64,000 nucleotides of DNA from the NCBI GenBank assembly GCA_963691705.1, contig OY829542.1:48897002-48961001 (forward strand), in the 5' to 3' direction. Positions within the stretch are counted from its first letter, which is position 1. Every line of letters begins with the position of its first letter. A program made the position numbers and the translations under genes. The notes under the pieces were generated by a model, which was not told where the DNA came from, searched no databases, and worked only from the letters and a program-made list of their open reading frames with translations. This DNA comes from Viola odorata. Lineage: Eukaryota; Streptophyta; Magnoliopsida; Malpighiales; Violaceae. Positions 1 to 11,039 of the stretch are shown piece after piece.

Positions 1-445
1 TCCTTTTCTCGGCGTTATCTGAGGGTAGTTCTTCCTATTTCAAGTATTTTACCACAGGAATTCGCCAGTCATTTTCACTTTCTTCCACGCAAAGCGTCGC
101 TTGCTCTTCCATGAAGGAGGGTATCGATATCTCTCGGTAGTATACGCCCTTAGGTATAGACACGTCCGGATTCGCAGCAAGTTTGGCCAGGGCGTTTGCT
201 TCAGCGTTATCCTCTCGGGGAATGTGCTCAAGGCCGACCTGTATGCCACTTTTCTTTATTTCCAACAGCTCGTGCTTCACCTTGGCGAGGTATTGGACCA
301 TGATGGGCTCTTTGGCTTAAGAGTGTCCCAAGACTTGGTCTATTATCAATTTGGAATCTCCATAAATTTTTAGTCGCAAGTCTCCCATCATTCCCGTGTC
401 GTGTATAGCTTTGCTGGAGAAGCTTCTTCCTATCTTGGGTCCAGC
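1..445 (-). pseudogene. RNase H C-terminal part and start of integrase region, element 1
   Basis: The minus strand encodes the end of the second RNase H domain, with motifs such as EHIPREDNAEANALAKLA (about 150-240), which is the typical C-terminal end of the RNase H of Tat elements, followed by the linker that precedes the integrase zinc-binding domain (WRIPVVKYL near 40-80). It continues the domain begun at 2233-2423 on the far side of the hAT insertion. The corresponding stretch of the related element is at about 36850-37210. The integrase core itself lies left of the window. Confidence 0.8.
438..445. repeat. Target site duplication of hAT element, left copy
   Basis: The 8 bases GGTCCAGC directly precede the terminal inverted repeat. 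The identical 8 bases follow the right terminus at 2233-2240. An 8-bp duplication is diagnostic of the hAT superfamily. Deleting the element and one copy restores a sequence colinear with the uninterrupted relative near 36800-36840. Confidence 0.95.
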
Positions 446-680
446 TAGGGGTGGCAAATGGGTGGGTATGGGCGGGTATGGGTAATGATTAAATGGGTAT
501 GGGTGGGTATGGGTATCATACCCATTTATTACCCATATAATTTTTTAAATGGGTACCCATACCCATTTATACCCATTTAATCATACCCACCCATTTATAC
601 CCATTTACACCCATTTAAATTATACACACTTAATAAATATAATTTTTTATTAAGTAAAATTAAAAATACTATGTTTAACC

Positions 681-850
681 ATTTAGGCTCGGGTTTGACC
701 ATTTAGACTCAGGTTTGACCGTTTAGGCTCGAGTTTGACCGTTTAGGCTCGGGTTTGACCGTTTAGGCTCGGGTTTGACTATTTAGACTCGAGTTTTATC
801 GTTTAGGCTTGAGTTTGACCGTTTAGGCTCGGGTTTGACCGTTTAGGCTC
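681..850. repeat. 20-bp tandem repeat inside hAT element
   Basis: Eight and a half copies of a unit close to GTTTAGGCTCGGGTTTGACC follow one another with an exact 20-bp period; copies start at 681, 701, 721 and so on to 841. Differences between copies are mostly A/G or C/T changes. It lies just inside the left subterminal region of the hAT element. Confidence 0.9.
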
Positions 851-879
851 AAATTTTATTTTACTAAAATAAATAATTT

Positions 880-882
<3 letters not shown>

Positions 883-912
<30 letters not shown>
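883..912. repeat. TA dinucleotide run
   Basis: A run of alternating T and A inside the hAT element, followed by AT-rich filler to about 1065. Confidence 0.85.
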
Positions 913-915
<3 letters not shown>

Positions 916-1168
916 AATAGAATAAATATTAAATAATAATAAAAGTAAAATTTAATTATTTTATTTTTATTGTATAAATAAATTGATTGATTAAATTAAC
1001 ATAGTACTCCTAGTTATTAATTTATACATTATTTATGCTAGTTATTAATTTAAAACTTGTGTACAACACTAGATTAATCTAGTGTTGGCCACTGCATGCA
1101 TACTCCAATCCATCCGTGTTGCCCACTGCATGCATACTCCACTGTTTCTTTTTACTTTTTTACTGTTG

Positions 1169-1170
<2 letters not shown>

Positions 1171-1240
<70 letters not shown>
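1171..1240. repeat. Long TA microsatellite with flanking short duplications
   Basis: About 35 uninterrupted TA units. The flanks contain duplicated words: the sequence CACTGCATGCATACTCCA occurs twice between 1090 and 1145, and CATACTCCACTGTTTTTTTT-like words recur at about 1133 and 1245. Long open frames that cross this run, encoding alternating Ile and Tyr, are artefacts. Confidence 0.9.
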
Positions 1241-1248
<8 letters not shown>

Positions 1249-1371
1249 CTCCACTGTTTTTTTTACTGTTGCAAAATATATATATACTGTTGCAAAAAAT
1301 ATATATATATATATATGCTGATTTTAATTTTATAATTTTTTTGTATTTTATTAACTCATGAAGAATTAAGT

Positions 1372-1541
1372 TTGGTATTTCGGTATATTGAAATACCGTA
1401 CCGAATTAAATTCGGTATTTCGGTACAGTACCGAAATTTAGTTCGGTACGGTATGGTAATTATTTTTGGTCATTCGGTATACCGAATACCGAAATATTTC
1501 GGTCGGTATACCATACTACCGACCGATGCCCACCCCTTACA
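1372..1541. mobile_element. Fragment resembling the end of a second hAT element
   Basis: This stretch has repeated TTCGGTATTTCGGTA and inverted TACCGAAAT words and ends in GATGCCCACCCCTTA, whose complement, TAAGGGGTGGGCATC, looks like a hAT-type terminus with its subterminal motifs. No matching left terminus or target duplication was found, so it is at best a truncated nested copy. Confidence 0.35.
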
Positions 1542-2232
1542 TAGATTAATATATAATTATGGCCATAATTATATGCATGTCATTTTAAATTAATTAAAGT
1601 ACTACATTTCAATCCAGTACTTCTAATATTCCGATTAAAAATATGCATGTAGTGGAAAGAATATCTCGTTATCATAATAATATCATAATTTTAAAAAAAT
1701 AAAAATAATAAAAAATAATAATAATAATAATAATAAAAAAAAAGCTTACTATTAGTTATAAGAATAGTTATGAAAATTTTAAATTAATTCAAAATATATT
1801 TAAATAATTTTAAATTATCCATGACTATAATTTTTTCATGCTTTTAAGTATAAAACCCATTTTTTAAAACTTAAAAAAAAAAATGAAAAGTGGATATAGA
1901 ATTACTTATCTTGAGATAGAGATTAAGTTGTTATAGTTTTTAATTTATTTTGTTCATTATATAAATTAAGAAAATTGAATTTATTTAAAAAAGAAAAATA
2001 AAAAAGATGAGAGAGAGAGGAGAAGGGGAGGGATAGGGTTGGTTTTGGTTTAATTGGTACCCATTGGGTACCCATTACCCAACCCAATAAAACCCACATA
2101 TTTTAGTTTAAATGGGTATATTACCCATTTCTACCCATTTAAAAATTGCACTAACCCATTTAACACCCATACCCACTTAAATTAGTTGGGTATGGGTACC
2201 CATTGGGTATGGGTAGATTTTTGCCACCCCTA

Positions 2233-2423
2233 GGTCCAGCCAATAACGCCTCATACTCTACCGCGTTATTGGATAACGGCTGCAGGATTCTGATGACGTA
2301 TCGTATATGCATATCGTGCGGCCCAATCATGAAGATCCCCGCTCCGGCGGATTCTTGGTTCTTGGCTCCATCCACATGGATGACCCAGAGGTCCGTGTAA
2401 GTTTCCGGCAACGGGAGGTCCAA
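2233..2423 (-). pseudogene. Second (Tat-type) RNase H, N-terminal part, element 1
   Basis: The minus strand encodes the start of an RNase H with the first catalytic segment LWVIHVDGAKNQESAGAG and a later NNAVEYEALLAG segment, which correspond to the catalytic Asp and Glu of RNase H. It lies after the RT-linked RNase H, as in Tat elements, which carry an additional RNase H. The domain is cut after about 60 residues by the hAT insertion and resumes at 445. It is separated from the upstream pol frame by a one-base deletion near 2495. Confidence 0.8.
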
Positions 2424-2494
2424 GTTATCTTTTTCCTCTTCGGTTAAGTCCGTTCGAGGGTCTTCTGTAAAGGTGCACTCAGCTATGAAGTCTG

Positions 2495-4963
2495 CTAAGA
2501 TTGGGCTTTCACGGAGGGTCGATTTTTGTATCGCAACCCATATTGCTCAAGTTCAAGAGCCCAAATTAACATCCTTCCAGAGGACTCAGGTTTCCAAAAT
2601 ATCCTTTTCAAAGGCTGGTCAGTAAGCACGATAACGGGATGGGCTTGAAAGTATCTGTCCATTTTTCGCGTTGCCTGTATTAGCGCAAACGCGATTTTCT
2701 CGATGCGAGCGTATCGCAGCTCGACATCTTTCAGGATGTGACTCACGAAATAGACAGGGTGGTGTAGATGGTTGTCGTTTCGAATGAGGATGACACTAAC
2801 CACTTCGTCAGCAATGCCAAGGTATAAGTATAGGGTATTGCCCGGCTTTGGCCTCGTCCACACTAGATCAGACGATAAATAGGATTTTAGGCTCGTAAAT
2901 GCCTCTTCACATTCGGCTGTCCATCCGAAAGGAGCCTTTTTGCGTATGACCTTGAAGAAGGGCAAACATCTTTCGCCTTGCTTAAAGATGAACCGCCTTA
3001 GGGCGATAACACGCCCCGTCAGTCTTTGTACCTCTTTGACGGTTCGGGGAGATATCATATCCTGGATAGCTTTGACCTTCGAAGGATTAGGCTGGATACC
3101 TTTTTGGCTAACCACATAGCCTAGGATTTTTTTCGTCTGAAACGCAAACATGCATTTACGGGGATTCAACTTCATTTTATACTCTCTCATCACACGGAAG
3201 ACTTCCTCTAAGTTGTTTAGATGGCCCTGGAAGCTTCGGCTCTTGACCAGTATATCATCGACATACGCTTCCACGTTTCTTCCAATCTGCTTTCCAAAGA
3301 TTTCATTCACCATTCGCTGAAAGGTAGCTCCAGCATTCTTTAGCCCAAACGGCATCGCCGTGTAACAGTAAGTGGCCCCTGGAGTGATGAAAGCAGTTTT
3401 TTCTTCATCCTCAATAGCCAAAGGAATTTGATGATATCCGGAGTTGGCGTCAAGCGAGCTCAAGTATGCGTACCCGGCAGTCTGATCGACTAGTTGATCA
3501 ATTCGAGGAAGCGGGTAGCAATCTTTAGGGCAAACACCGTTCAAATCAGTAAAGTCAATGCATATTCGCCAATCTCCATTGGGCTTCGGAACAAGGACTG
3601 GGTTAGCTAACCAGGCCGGGTATTGAACCTCTCGAACGAAATATGCGTCAAGGAGTTTTGTTACTTCTCTGCTGACGGCTAACGCTTTCTCCGTAGAAAA
3701 CGCGCGTCGCTTTTTTTGAATTGGCTTGACGCTATGGTCAACGTTGAGTCGGTGTTCCGCTACCTCTCGCGAGATACCCGGCATGTCCGCAGGTTTCCAC
3801 GCGAATTCCCCTTTACATTTGTTCATAAACCAAGCTAGTTGAAGATTTTCCGCTAGGCTAAGTTTTTCGCTAACTAGGAAGCTCGCTTCTTCGATCCCGT
3901 TAACCGACACAGGTATTATCTTGTCTACAAGCTGGGTGCGTTTCTCATCATTCTGTTCATATGGATCTACCATTACGTACACGTACCTGTCACAACTCTT
4001 CTGAGTCATGAGTAGGTAGCACTCGGCCGCCAATTTCTGATTGCCTTTAATTGATACCACTCCATCCCATGAGGGGTATTTCATCCTTAAATATTTCTAG
4101 GATATCGCGACTCTGAAGCGGTTGAGGAAAGGTCATCCAAGTATAGCGTTATAGGGTAGATTTAAATCCACGACCAAGAATAACAGGTGCTTTGACCGCT
4201 TGGAGGTATCCTCTCTAAAGTACACTAGCAGGGTGGTTAACTCAGTCACGGGGATTGAGACCCCATCCACTCCAATTATGGGCTTCTTGCACTGCGTTAA
4301 CTCGCTATCGGGGCGCTTCATAAGGTTGTAAGCTTTCAATGAGAATAAGTTCACCGCGCTTCCGTTGTCAACGAGAGTTCTTCTAACTCCGTGATTGGCG
4401 ATAACGGGCGTAACCACCAACGCGTCATTATGTGGGTAAATGACGCCTTTCTCATCCTCTTCTGAGAAATACAATACCATGCGATCCAAAGCACTTATCT
4501 CTTCGCTTTTCTTTAACACACCCTCTCGCTTACGCTTATCTCCTGCCGTGGGCGTCAACTGCACTAATTCGTCCAGGTAGGGGGTACCTCCAGCTATGAT
4601 ATTAATCATAGGGAAATCGTCATCATCGACTACGAGAGTCTCTTTACCTCTCCCTCCAGGAGTGTTATCATTTTCTGGAACGTGAGGAGGTGTCTGTCTG
4701 TTATCTACCACCCTCTTGGTGGGATTGTTTCTGGCATCATCTCTTACTTTGGTGGGGAACTCTCCCAGGTAGCCGTCTTCTACCAAACGTTCTATCGCTA
4801 GCTTCAATTCCCTGCATACTTCCGTAGAGTGCCCCCTAGCTTTGTGAAACTTACAAAAGGCATTTTCTCTTCCTCCCATAAGTACCCCAGGCTTCACGGG
4901 AGCTGGGTAACGAATGGGAATGTTCCGATGTTCCACAATTGCTAAAATTTCCGCTCTTGGCAA
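2495..4963 (-). pseudogene. Gag end, protease, reverse transcriptase and RNase H polyprotein, element 1
   Basis: In one reading frame on the minus strand come: a Gag zinc-knuckle-like motif CKFHKARGHSTEVC (C-x2-H-x4-H-x4-C, about 4830-4870), an aspartic protease with LVDNGSAVN (about 4350-4380), then RT with DFTDLNGVCPKDCYPLPRID, the motif YVDDILVKS (about 3230-3260) and an RT-linked RNase H. The frame is interrupted only by two nonsense codons between 4133 and 4084. Compared with the sister copy at about 34955-35005 they are a CGA to TGA and a CAG to TAG change. It ends in a one-base deletion near 2495. The polyprotein would make the particle, process it and copy its RNA. Confidence 0.88.
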
Positions 4964-6495
4964 AATAAGGGAAGGGAGATCTGGGTCATAAATCTAGCCC
5001 TTGGGAGGATCCCCTTGACGCCGAGTCGGGGAGTTGCCAGACTTTCCCCTCGAAAAGTTGCCTTTCCGTCAGTTGGAGGTCTTAGGGATATGATCTTTTC
5101 GCTGAGCGTAGTCGTCAATGAGACGATCATCAGAAGTGGTGACCACGAGAGCGTTAGGAACTTGAGGCGCATCTTGTGGCATGCTGCGGGTTATATCTCT
5201 ATTTTCTTCTTCCATTCTTGCATAATTATGGGCTTTCAGCCTTAACGCGTCTAAAGTTGTCGGGGGGTCCACCATTAACGTATCGCTCAGTTTTCCATAG
5301 CGGCAGTTCCGCTTCAAGGCTTCTATAGCAAAATCAACGGTAACGCCCGACGTTAACGACATCTCCATGTCGAAACGACTGAGAAATTTTTTCAAAGATT
5401 CCTGAGGCTTTCTGTGTATGTCGAATAATACCGCTACAGATTTCCTAATAGGGACTGCGGTACTGAACTGACTTCGGAACTTAGATTCCAGTTGCAAGAA
5501 ACTGTCAATAGATCTGCCAGGGAGACCTTCAAACTAGAGGCGCGTAACTCCTGACAATGTCATGACGAATATTTGGCACAACGCTGCGTCACTATGGGTC
5601 TGAAATTGAACGAAGTCCTTCACCTTGTTAAGGTGAGAAATGAGATCTCGAGTACCGTCATAGGACTCTATGGGGAGCTTCACATGTCGGCTGACCCTGT
5701 GACGCCTTATGCGATGGCTAAACGGGTGACCTGAGGTGTCGTCAAGGATTTCACGCGTATGCCGTGGGGGAGATACTTCCAAATGACGCCTCTGATTTCA
5801 CGGATCTGGAGTGGGATGTCGCCTGGGAGACTGACTGCGGCTCCTGGGTGAGCGAGTCCGGTGTCTTCTGCTACTGGATCTCTCACTACGTTCAGGGGAT
5901 ATATTTCTATCCATTTCTTCTCGTCGGCCGTCCCAACGATCTCTATACTCATTAGGGCGTCCGTCTCCCTGAGGGACGGGAATTTGTGGCACTTGTGGCA
6001 TGTAAGGCTCCACTTGCCCCTGAGCGAGTTGCACAAGGCTAATCGGGGCATCCGTTATAGGCAAGGCTGATAGAATGCTTCCATGTGGTAAAGGTGATAA
6101 GGGTCGTTCAGTGATAATAGATGACGTGAAAATAGCCTGGGGAGGAATACTCGACCCAGAAACATCAGGCGTGATTCTTGTAGCCATGTCAGTCAAATAA
6201 TCCAATCGAGAATGAAGGGCCGCTATTTCGCTCGCGAGGGAGTTGCTTACACCGTCCAGCATGAATCCCCTCGGAGGCGGAGTGGAAAACTAGATCCCGC
6301 CATCTGGGATAGCGAGATGGTCATCTGAGAAAAGGGTGTTCCCCCTATCGATCTAAAAAGGAGATCTGAAGGTTCCAGAGTAATCTCCTGCGTCGTCATA
6401 GAAACATCAGTAGTGGCAAAAGGAAATAACTGTCTACAGATCGCAAAAGGAATGTTAGAGGATGAAGGTCGCGTGGGCTCCGAATCAGAAGCCAT
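4942..6495 (-). pseudogene. Gag region, element 1, broken by frameshifts
   Basis: Gag-like protein is encoded in several minus-strand frames, starting with MASDSEPTRPSSSN at 6495 and passing through 6262-5798, 5782-5534 and 5497-5069. The conserved capsid part reads KLPIESYDGTRDLISHLNKV, then FDIHRKPQESLKKFLSRFD, as in Tat-lineage Gag. An arginine/serine-rich stretch at about 5800-5850 precedes the capsid. At least three frameshifts or stops separate the pieces; the sister copy at 32652-34350 is broken at different places, so most lesions arose after the copies diverged. Confidence 0.85.
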
Positions 6496-6783
6496 GATCG
6501 TTCCGATCTTCTTGTTAAACAGAGCTTGGCTATTAAGGACGCTCACTTAATGAACCAAGGCTCTCAATGAAAGCACCAATTTGATAAGATTTGATCTTCG
6601 GGACGATCGGGGAGATGGCAATTGCCGATCAGAGTCACTGTAGTTACCGTCGAGTGTACCTGTAAGGCGCCGGAGGGGGGGCTCCGACGTAGACAGTCCG
6701 ATGCTTAAGTTAGTATGGCTATTCAAAATGGCAGAGGTTCGAAATAGCGATTGTAGGCTTACTTGGTGTTTTGAATGGTGGGG

Positions 6784-6792
6784 TATTTATAG
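6784..6792 (-). promoter_or_regulatory. TATA box in the LTR of element 1
   Basis: Minus-strand CTATAAATA followed by CCCC, at the same place as CCTATAAATACCCC in the sister LTR (32360-32374). It sits about 200 bp before the LTR end, fitting a U3 promoter. Confidence 0.6.
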
Positions 6793-7037
6793 GTCAAGCG
6801 TGGGCGTTACATCTGTGGGATGGGCGTTATCTAGGGAAGATAACGCCTCAGATGACGTCAGGGACGATATCCTTGGGTGATGTCAGGGACGATATCTTCG
6901 AGGGTTGTCAGGGCGGACCTGGGATGGGATAACGCTGTGCGTGTGAATAAGAGACGCGTGAGACCTGCTAGCCGTAAGCACTAGCCAACCTAGTTCGACA
7001 AAGAAAGGATCCTTAAACGAATCTCTAAACCTATATC

Positions 7038-7042
7038 CCTTG
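7038..7042. repeat. Target site duplication CCTTG of element C, left copy
   Basis: CCTTG precedes the LTR start TGTCGCACCC at 7043 and recurs immediately after the other LTR end (22461-22465), giving the 5-bp duplication expected of an LTR retrotransposon. Confidence 0.92.
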
Positions 7043-9757
7043 TGTCGCACCCGAAAAATAAAAAATTCGCGAGTATACGACGAATCTGAGACCTTACGAT
7101 GCTCGGCGTAAAAGGACACCTCGCAACATGCAATGAAGTCGCCACCCTATTTTCTGAGGTTTAGGGAACCTAATCGTCATGGCATAAAAAGTAAATAAAC
7201 TAAGGCACAAATGGTCTAAACCAAAGAACAATGGTTCGAGGTTGTATTATGGACTTGGGAAGGTGTTAGGCACCCAAAGGTTACTGGTATGCGAGGTGTT
7301 TTTGAGAAAATCATTTTTTAACATGTAATTTGGGCCCTCAAAGGTGACGTTACATCTTAGCATTTGGGACTTGTTATTTCCGTTTTGGGTCAGAGGGACG
7401 GGGTTACAGTTTTGTCTCCATGCTAGAGCGGACGTTCCCCCCTTTTCATCGAGCCATGCATGACTTAATTACTACGTGATCTATCATGGTAAAAACTAGC
7501 AAGATACCGATTAATGTATGCACATAGATTTTCATATGGGTTTAAAGCCATCATGCATAGCATTTAACAAGAAAACAATTAATCTCATGATATAAAAGAC
7601 AAGTGATATAAACATGTTGTTCATGGGAGATTATTTTAATTGTTTAGCAATTCTATATGTCATGCATACGATTTGGTGGTTCTAACGCCTATTAGAGAGT
7701 CATGCATTCGATTCGGTTTTAGCATTTAAATAAACATACAAGGAAATGCTTTAAGATAAACTTACCTTTTGGATGAACCCCGATCAATCCATCTCTTCAA
7801 AACCACGGTTAACGACAATTGACATAAATACGTAGGTATAAACAAGCATACATGATTTTAACTACTTAACTAATTTATTACAAACCATAAATCATAATAA
7901 TAGCCACTCATCTAATTATTACAAATTGGAGGTCAAAATAACTATCTAAACTACTTATTACAACAAGTGAAATAACTAATTAATTATTACAACAAGTGAA
8001 GTAATCGATTAATTATTACAACAGGTGAAATAGGCGATTAAATGTTATCACATACACGCAATTAAAAATAGTTGACAATTAAATATCACATACAAACGCA
8101 TGGAAATAATGCATACAGATCTAATGGGCCGGGCTAGGCCCATACTTGGATTTCTAGTTTTGGATAACATGCATGCATATAATATTTATGGAAAATATCG
8201 AATCAAAGTAAAAGAGAGGTAAAACGTACTTTTCGAGCGAAGATTTAGAAATTAACCTACAAAGCGAGAGTGTTAGTAATAACTCGAAAACAATAAATAA
8301 TAAAAGCGCATGCACGCACTTAATTAAATAAATAAAAAAAACATGGCATAAACAAATCGTTTAAAACATGTCATAAAAGCATACGAATATTTCATGTGAT
8401 TTTGTCAAAAATAAGCAGGTCCCACATTTGAATTTTGGACATTAAAAAATGGGCTTGGCTATTTTAATTTAAAAGAAAGACAAAATGGGCTTAGCTAATG
8501 TTTAAAAAGAAAAGAAATGGGAACAGATGGGCTTGGCTTAACCATCTGTGTTTATTAAAAGAAAGGGACGGGCTTGGCCCGTCACCTTCCCTTCTTCTTC
8601 CTCACAAGAACAGCGCTGCTGTTCTTGTTCTTCCATGTCGCCGGCGCCAAGGCCGGCGACCAAAGGGAAACCAATCGCCAAAAATCAACTAATAAACACG
8701 CAAAAATGTACAGAATCTAACCGGACCGAGTGGCGAACTAAACCCAACAAACAGCAAGTGATTTCATCCATAAACCGCGAGCAATTTTAACAATTAAAAA
8801 TCATGCGTATTAAAGCCAGAAAATCGCAATTAATTCACCAAAGCATCGTTCGTTCAAATTGACGCAAGAACAGACAATATAACTTGACAATAAAACATTT
8901 AAAGCAAGTTTAGGCAATCGATTGAGTTGATAAAGGCATAAACGGAAATTAAAAGGAGAGAGGTTAGAGAGAGAAAGCTTGACAACTTACCTTGATCGTT
9001 TTCCTTTCTTTGATCCGTGTTGATGATGAGAGGGTGCGACAACCAGTAGGGTTTAGAGTGGTGAATAGCGATGTATTTATAGGTGTTTTTGGTCGGTTGA
9101 TTCGTGGTGAGCACGAAGGTGACACGGCTGATTTGTATGGCTGAAAATGAAGGGAGCGAACGTGTGGGGAACGGCTTGGGCGTGATGACGAGGCTGTTCT
9201 CGAAGCATGACAAGGCTGGTTTCTCGAAGCTTCGAGATTTGGCTTGCTGGAGAAGAAAAATGCTTGCGTTTTTGAAGAGAAAAGAGATGGGCTTTGTGTT
9301 TAAATCAGGCGATCGTTGGATGGTTGACTAAGGATAGTCAACCAATCCAACGGTCTAGATTAAAAGGAAGGAAAAAAGGATTTATTTAATATCATGGGTT
9401 CGATCTATTTGTGGTGATGAAAACGACGAGAAATTTGAACGAAAGCAACTACGCTAATGAGAAAAATATGTCGATCAAGATGATGCGAACAAAATTTTAA
9501 GCTCAACTCTCTAAACCCATTTATTTTAACAAAGTGTCGAAAAGCTCGTTCGGGGCCTAAATAAGACTAAAAAGGAAAAAAACCAAAATGATAGATGAAG
9601 TTAAAAGAATACGAAGGGACTCGAGCTGGGCCGAGAAATCATTAACGGTTATTGAAAAAAATAAAAATAAGGCGATTATAATTGATTAAGCGTGCTTAAA
9701 AAATGCTATTTTTGTGACGTGATGGAATGCGCTAGCGTCAAAATTCGGGTATCAACA
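7043..9757 (-). repeat. 3' LTR of element C, 2715 bp
   Basis: It matches 18271-22460 along its length with a few percent difference by eye, mostly transitions. A short indel near 7270/18510 leaves 16-17 bases missing here. A minus-strand TATA box (CTATAAATACATCG) lies at 9073-9082. Without its inserted solo LTR, the other LTR is 2714 bp, almost the same length. No gene is seen inside it. Confidence 0.93.
9073..9082 (-). promoter_or_regulatory. TATA box in the 3' LTR of element C
   Basis: Minus-strand CCTATAAATACATC. The same site occurs in the 5' LTR at 20301-20311, where it would start transcription of the element. Confidence 0.5.
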
Positions 9758-9775
9758 GTTGCCCCCTCTTTACTG
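9758..9775 (-). other. Polypurine tract of element C
   Basis: Read on the minus strand, AGTAAAGAGGGGGCAAC directly precedes the 3' LTR start TGTTGATACCC. A purine-rich tract here is the primer for plus-strand DNA synthesis, and it fixes the element's orientation as minus. Confidence 0.85.
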
Positions 9776-9949
9776 TCTGATCAAAAATACATTGTAACTG
9801 AAATTTTTGATAAGCAGTAAAGACTGTTGCCCCAAGCTTTTACCAAGTTTTGAAATGATGAAGACTTATCTGGGAGTAGGGTGATCTGTAAATCCTGATC
9901 TGGGTGAGGCTATCACATTGCCAGATGATGGTATGAAAAAAAAGGAGAT

Positions 9950-10860
9950 ATTGCATGTCCATGCGAGGCTATCGCTCTCGGGACTTTGACATGGGCAATG
10001 TAGATGCATGTCCGTGCGAGGCTATCTCTCTTCGGACGTTGCTGCGGAAATGAGAATGAAGGTCCGTGCGAGGCTATCGCTCTCCGGATGTTGACGTGGA
10101 AATGTGACTGAAGGTCCGTGCGAGGCTATCGCTCTCCGGATGTTGATTTGGAAATATGACTGAAGGTCCGTGCGAGGCTATCGCAGTCACGGACGATGCA
10201 GAAATGTAAAGATATCCGAGCGAGGCTATTGCTCTCCGGATGTTGACGTGGAAATGTGACTGAAGGTCCGTGCGAGGCTATCGCTCTCCGGATGTTGATT
10301 TGGAAATATGACTGAAGGTTCGTGTGAGGCTATCGCAGTCACGAACGATGTAGAAATGTAAAGATATCCGGTCGAGGCTATCGCAGTCACGGACGATGCA
10401 GAAATGTAAAGATAATCGGGCGAGGCTATCACAGTCACGAACGATGCAGAAATGTAAAGATATCCGGGTGAGGCTATCACAGTCACCGACGATGCGGAAA
10501 TGTAAAGATATCCGGGCGAGGCTATCGCAGTCACCGACGATGCAGAAACGTAAAGATATCTGGGCGAGGTTATCGCAGTCATGAATGATGCAGAAATGTA
10601 AAGATATCCGGGTGAGGCTATCGCAGTCACGAACGATGCAGAAATGTAAAGATATCCGGGTGAGGCTATCGCAATCACGAACGATGCGGAAATGTAAAGA
10701 TATCCGGGCGAGGCTATCGCAGTCACGGGCGATGTTAAAAATGTAACTAAACGACCGTGCGAGGCTATCGCTCTTCGGACGCTGGTGCTGAAAATGTAAC
10801 TACATGACCGTGCGAGGCTATCGCTCTCCGGACGCTGGTACTGAAATGTAGTCGCTCAAG
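9950..10860. repeat. Tandem array with 52- and 48-bp units, element C 3' region
   Basis: A core GAGGCTATCGC recurs at 9965, 10018, 10070, 10122, 10174, 10222, 10274, 10326, 10374, 10422, 10470, 10518, 10566, 10614, 10662 and 10710. Early copies are mostly 52 bp apart (CTCTCCGGATGTTG type) and the last eight exactly 48 bp apart (GCAGTCACGGACGATGC type). Because 48 is a multiple of 3, the minus strand is open across the last part and would encode a 16-residue repeat around IASPGYLYISAS. The array lies between Gag and the 3' LTR, the region where Ogre/Tat elements are known to accumulate satellites. Confidence 0.92.
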
Positions 10861-11039
10861 GAGGAGTTATATAGATATGCAGAAAAGTAGTCGCTCAAGG
10901 AGGAGATTATGCAGAAATATAGAATTATGTAAATGAGAGTCGTAACGTACCTTCGCTCGGATGTTGATTGACGGTAACATACCTTCGCTCTGATGTTGAT
11001 TTGATATTCGGGGTGACTATTTATGAATTTTCAAGATAT

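Larger units (their letters stand above)
446..2232. mobile_element. Non-autonomous hAT DNA transposon, 1787 bp
   Basis: Termini are TAGGGGTGGCAAA and its inverted complement TTTGCCACCCCTA, flanked by a perfect 8-bp target duplication GGTCCAGC. Both ends carry dense subterminal copies of the words ATGGGTA/TACCCAT (446-610 and 2050-2225), the arrangement hAT transposases bind. No transposase reading frame is present; the interior is AT-rich, with a 20-bp tandem array, long TA runs and a fragment resembling a second hAT end. It is inserted into the RNase H region of the retrotransposon and is therefore younger than that element. Confidence 0.95.
1..7042 (-). mobile_element. Tat-lineage Ty3/Gypsy LTR retrotransposon (element 1), 3' part outside window
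   Basis: Reading right to left, the element shows an LTR (6582-7042), a primer-binding region, gag, protease, reverse transcriptase, a first RNase H, a second RNase H and the beginning of the integrase region, which leaves the window at base 1. It is the same family as the complete element at 32035-48207, to which it aligns almost throughout. The order RT, RNase H, second RNase H, integrase marks the Tat lineage of plant Ty3 elements. It is interrupted by a hAT transposon at 446-2232, and its LTR is interrupted by the element at 7043-22460. Several frameshifts and stops make it inactive. The last bases of its LTR are probably 22466-22474, beyond the inserted element. Confidence 0.9.
6582..7042 (-). 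repeat. 5' LTR of element 1 (with 22466-22474), interrupted by element C
   Basis: In minus orientation the LTR ends at 6582 with CTTATCA, followed by the primer-binding region with TTGGTGCTTTCATTGAG, exactly as in the sister element (32571-32593). The right part of the LTR reaches 7042, where the 15.4-kb element is inserted; on its other side the bases CGGATATCA (22466-22474) would give an LTR start TGATATCCG matching the LTR end TATCA as a short inverted repeat. The total would be about 470 bp. The other LTR lies outside the window. Confidence 0.75.

Noticed and set aside
1069..1361. Open frames encoding alternating Ile-Tyr on both strands
   Set aside because: They are produced by the TA microsatellite at 1171-1240 and have no other content.
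9950..10860. CRISPR-like array of direct repeats
   Set aside because: The window is plant nuclear DNA, units are contiguous with no unique spacers, and the array lies inside a retrotransposon 3' region.
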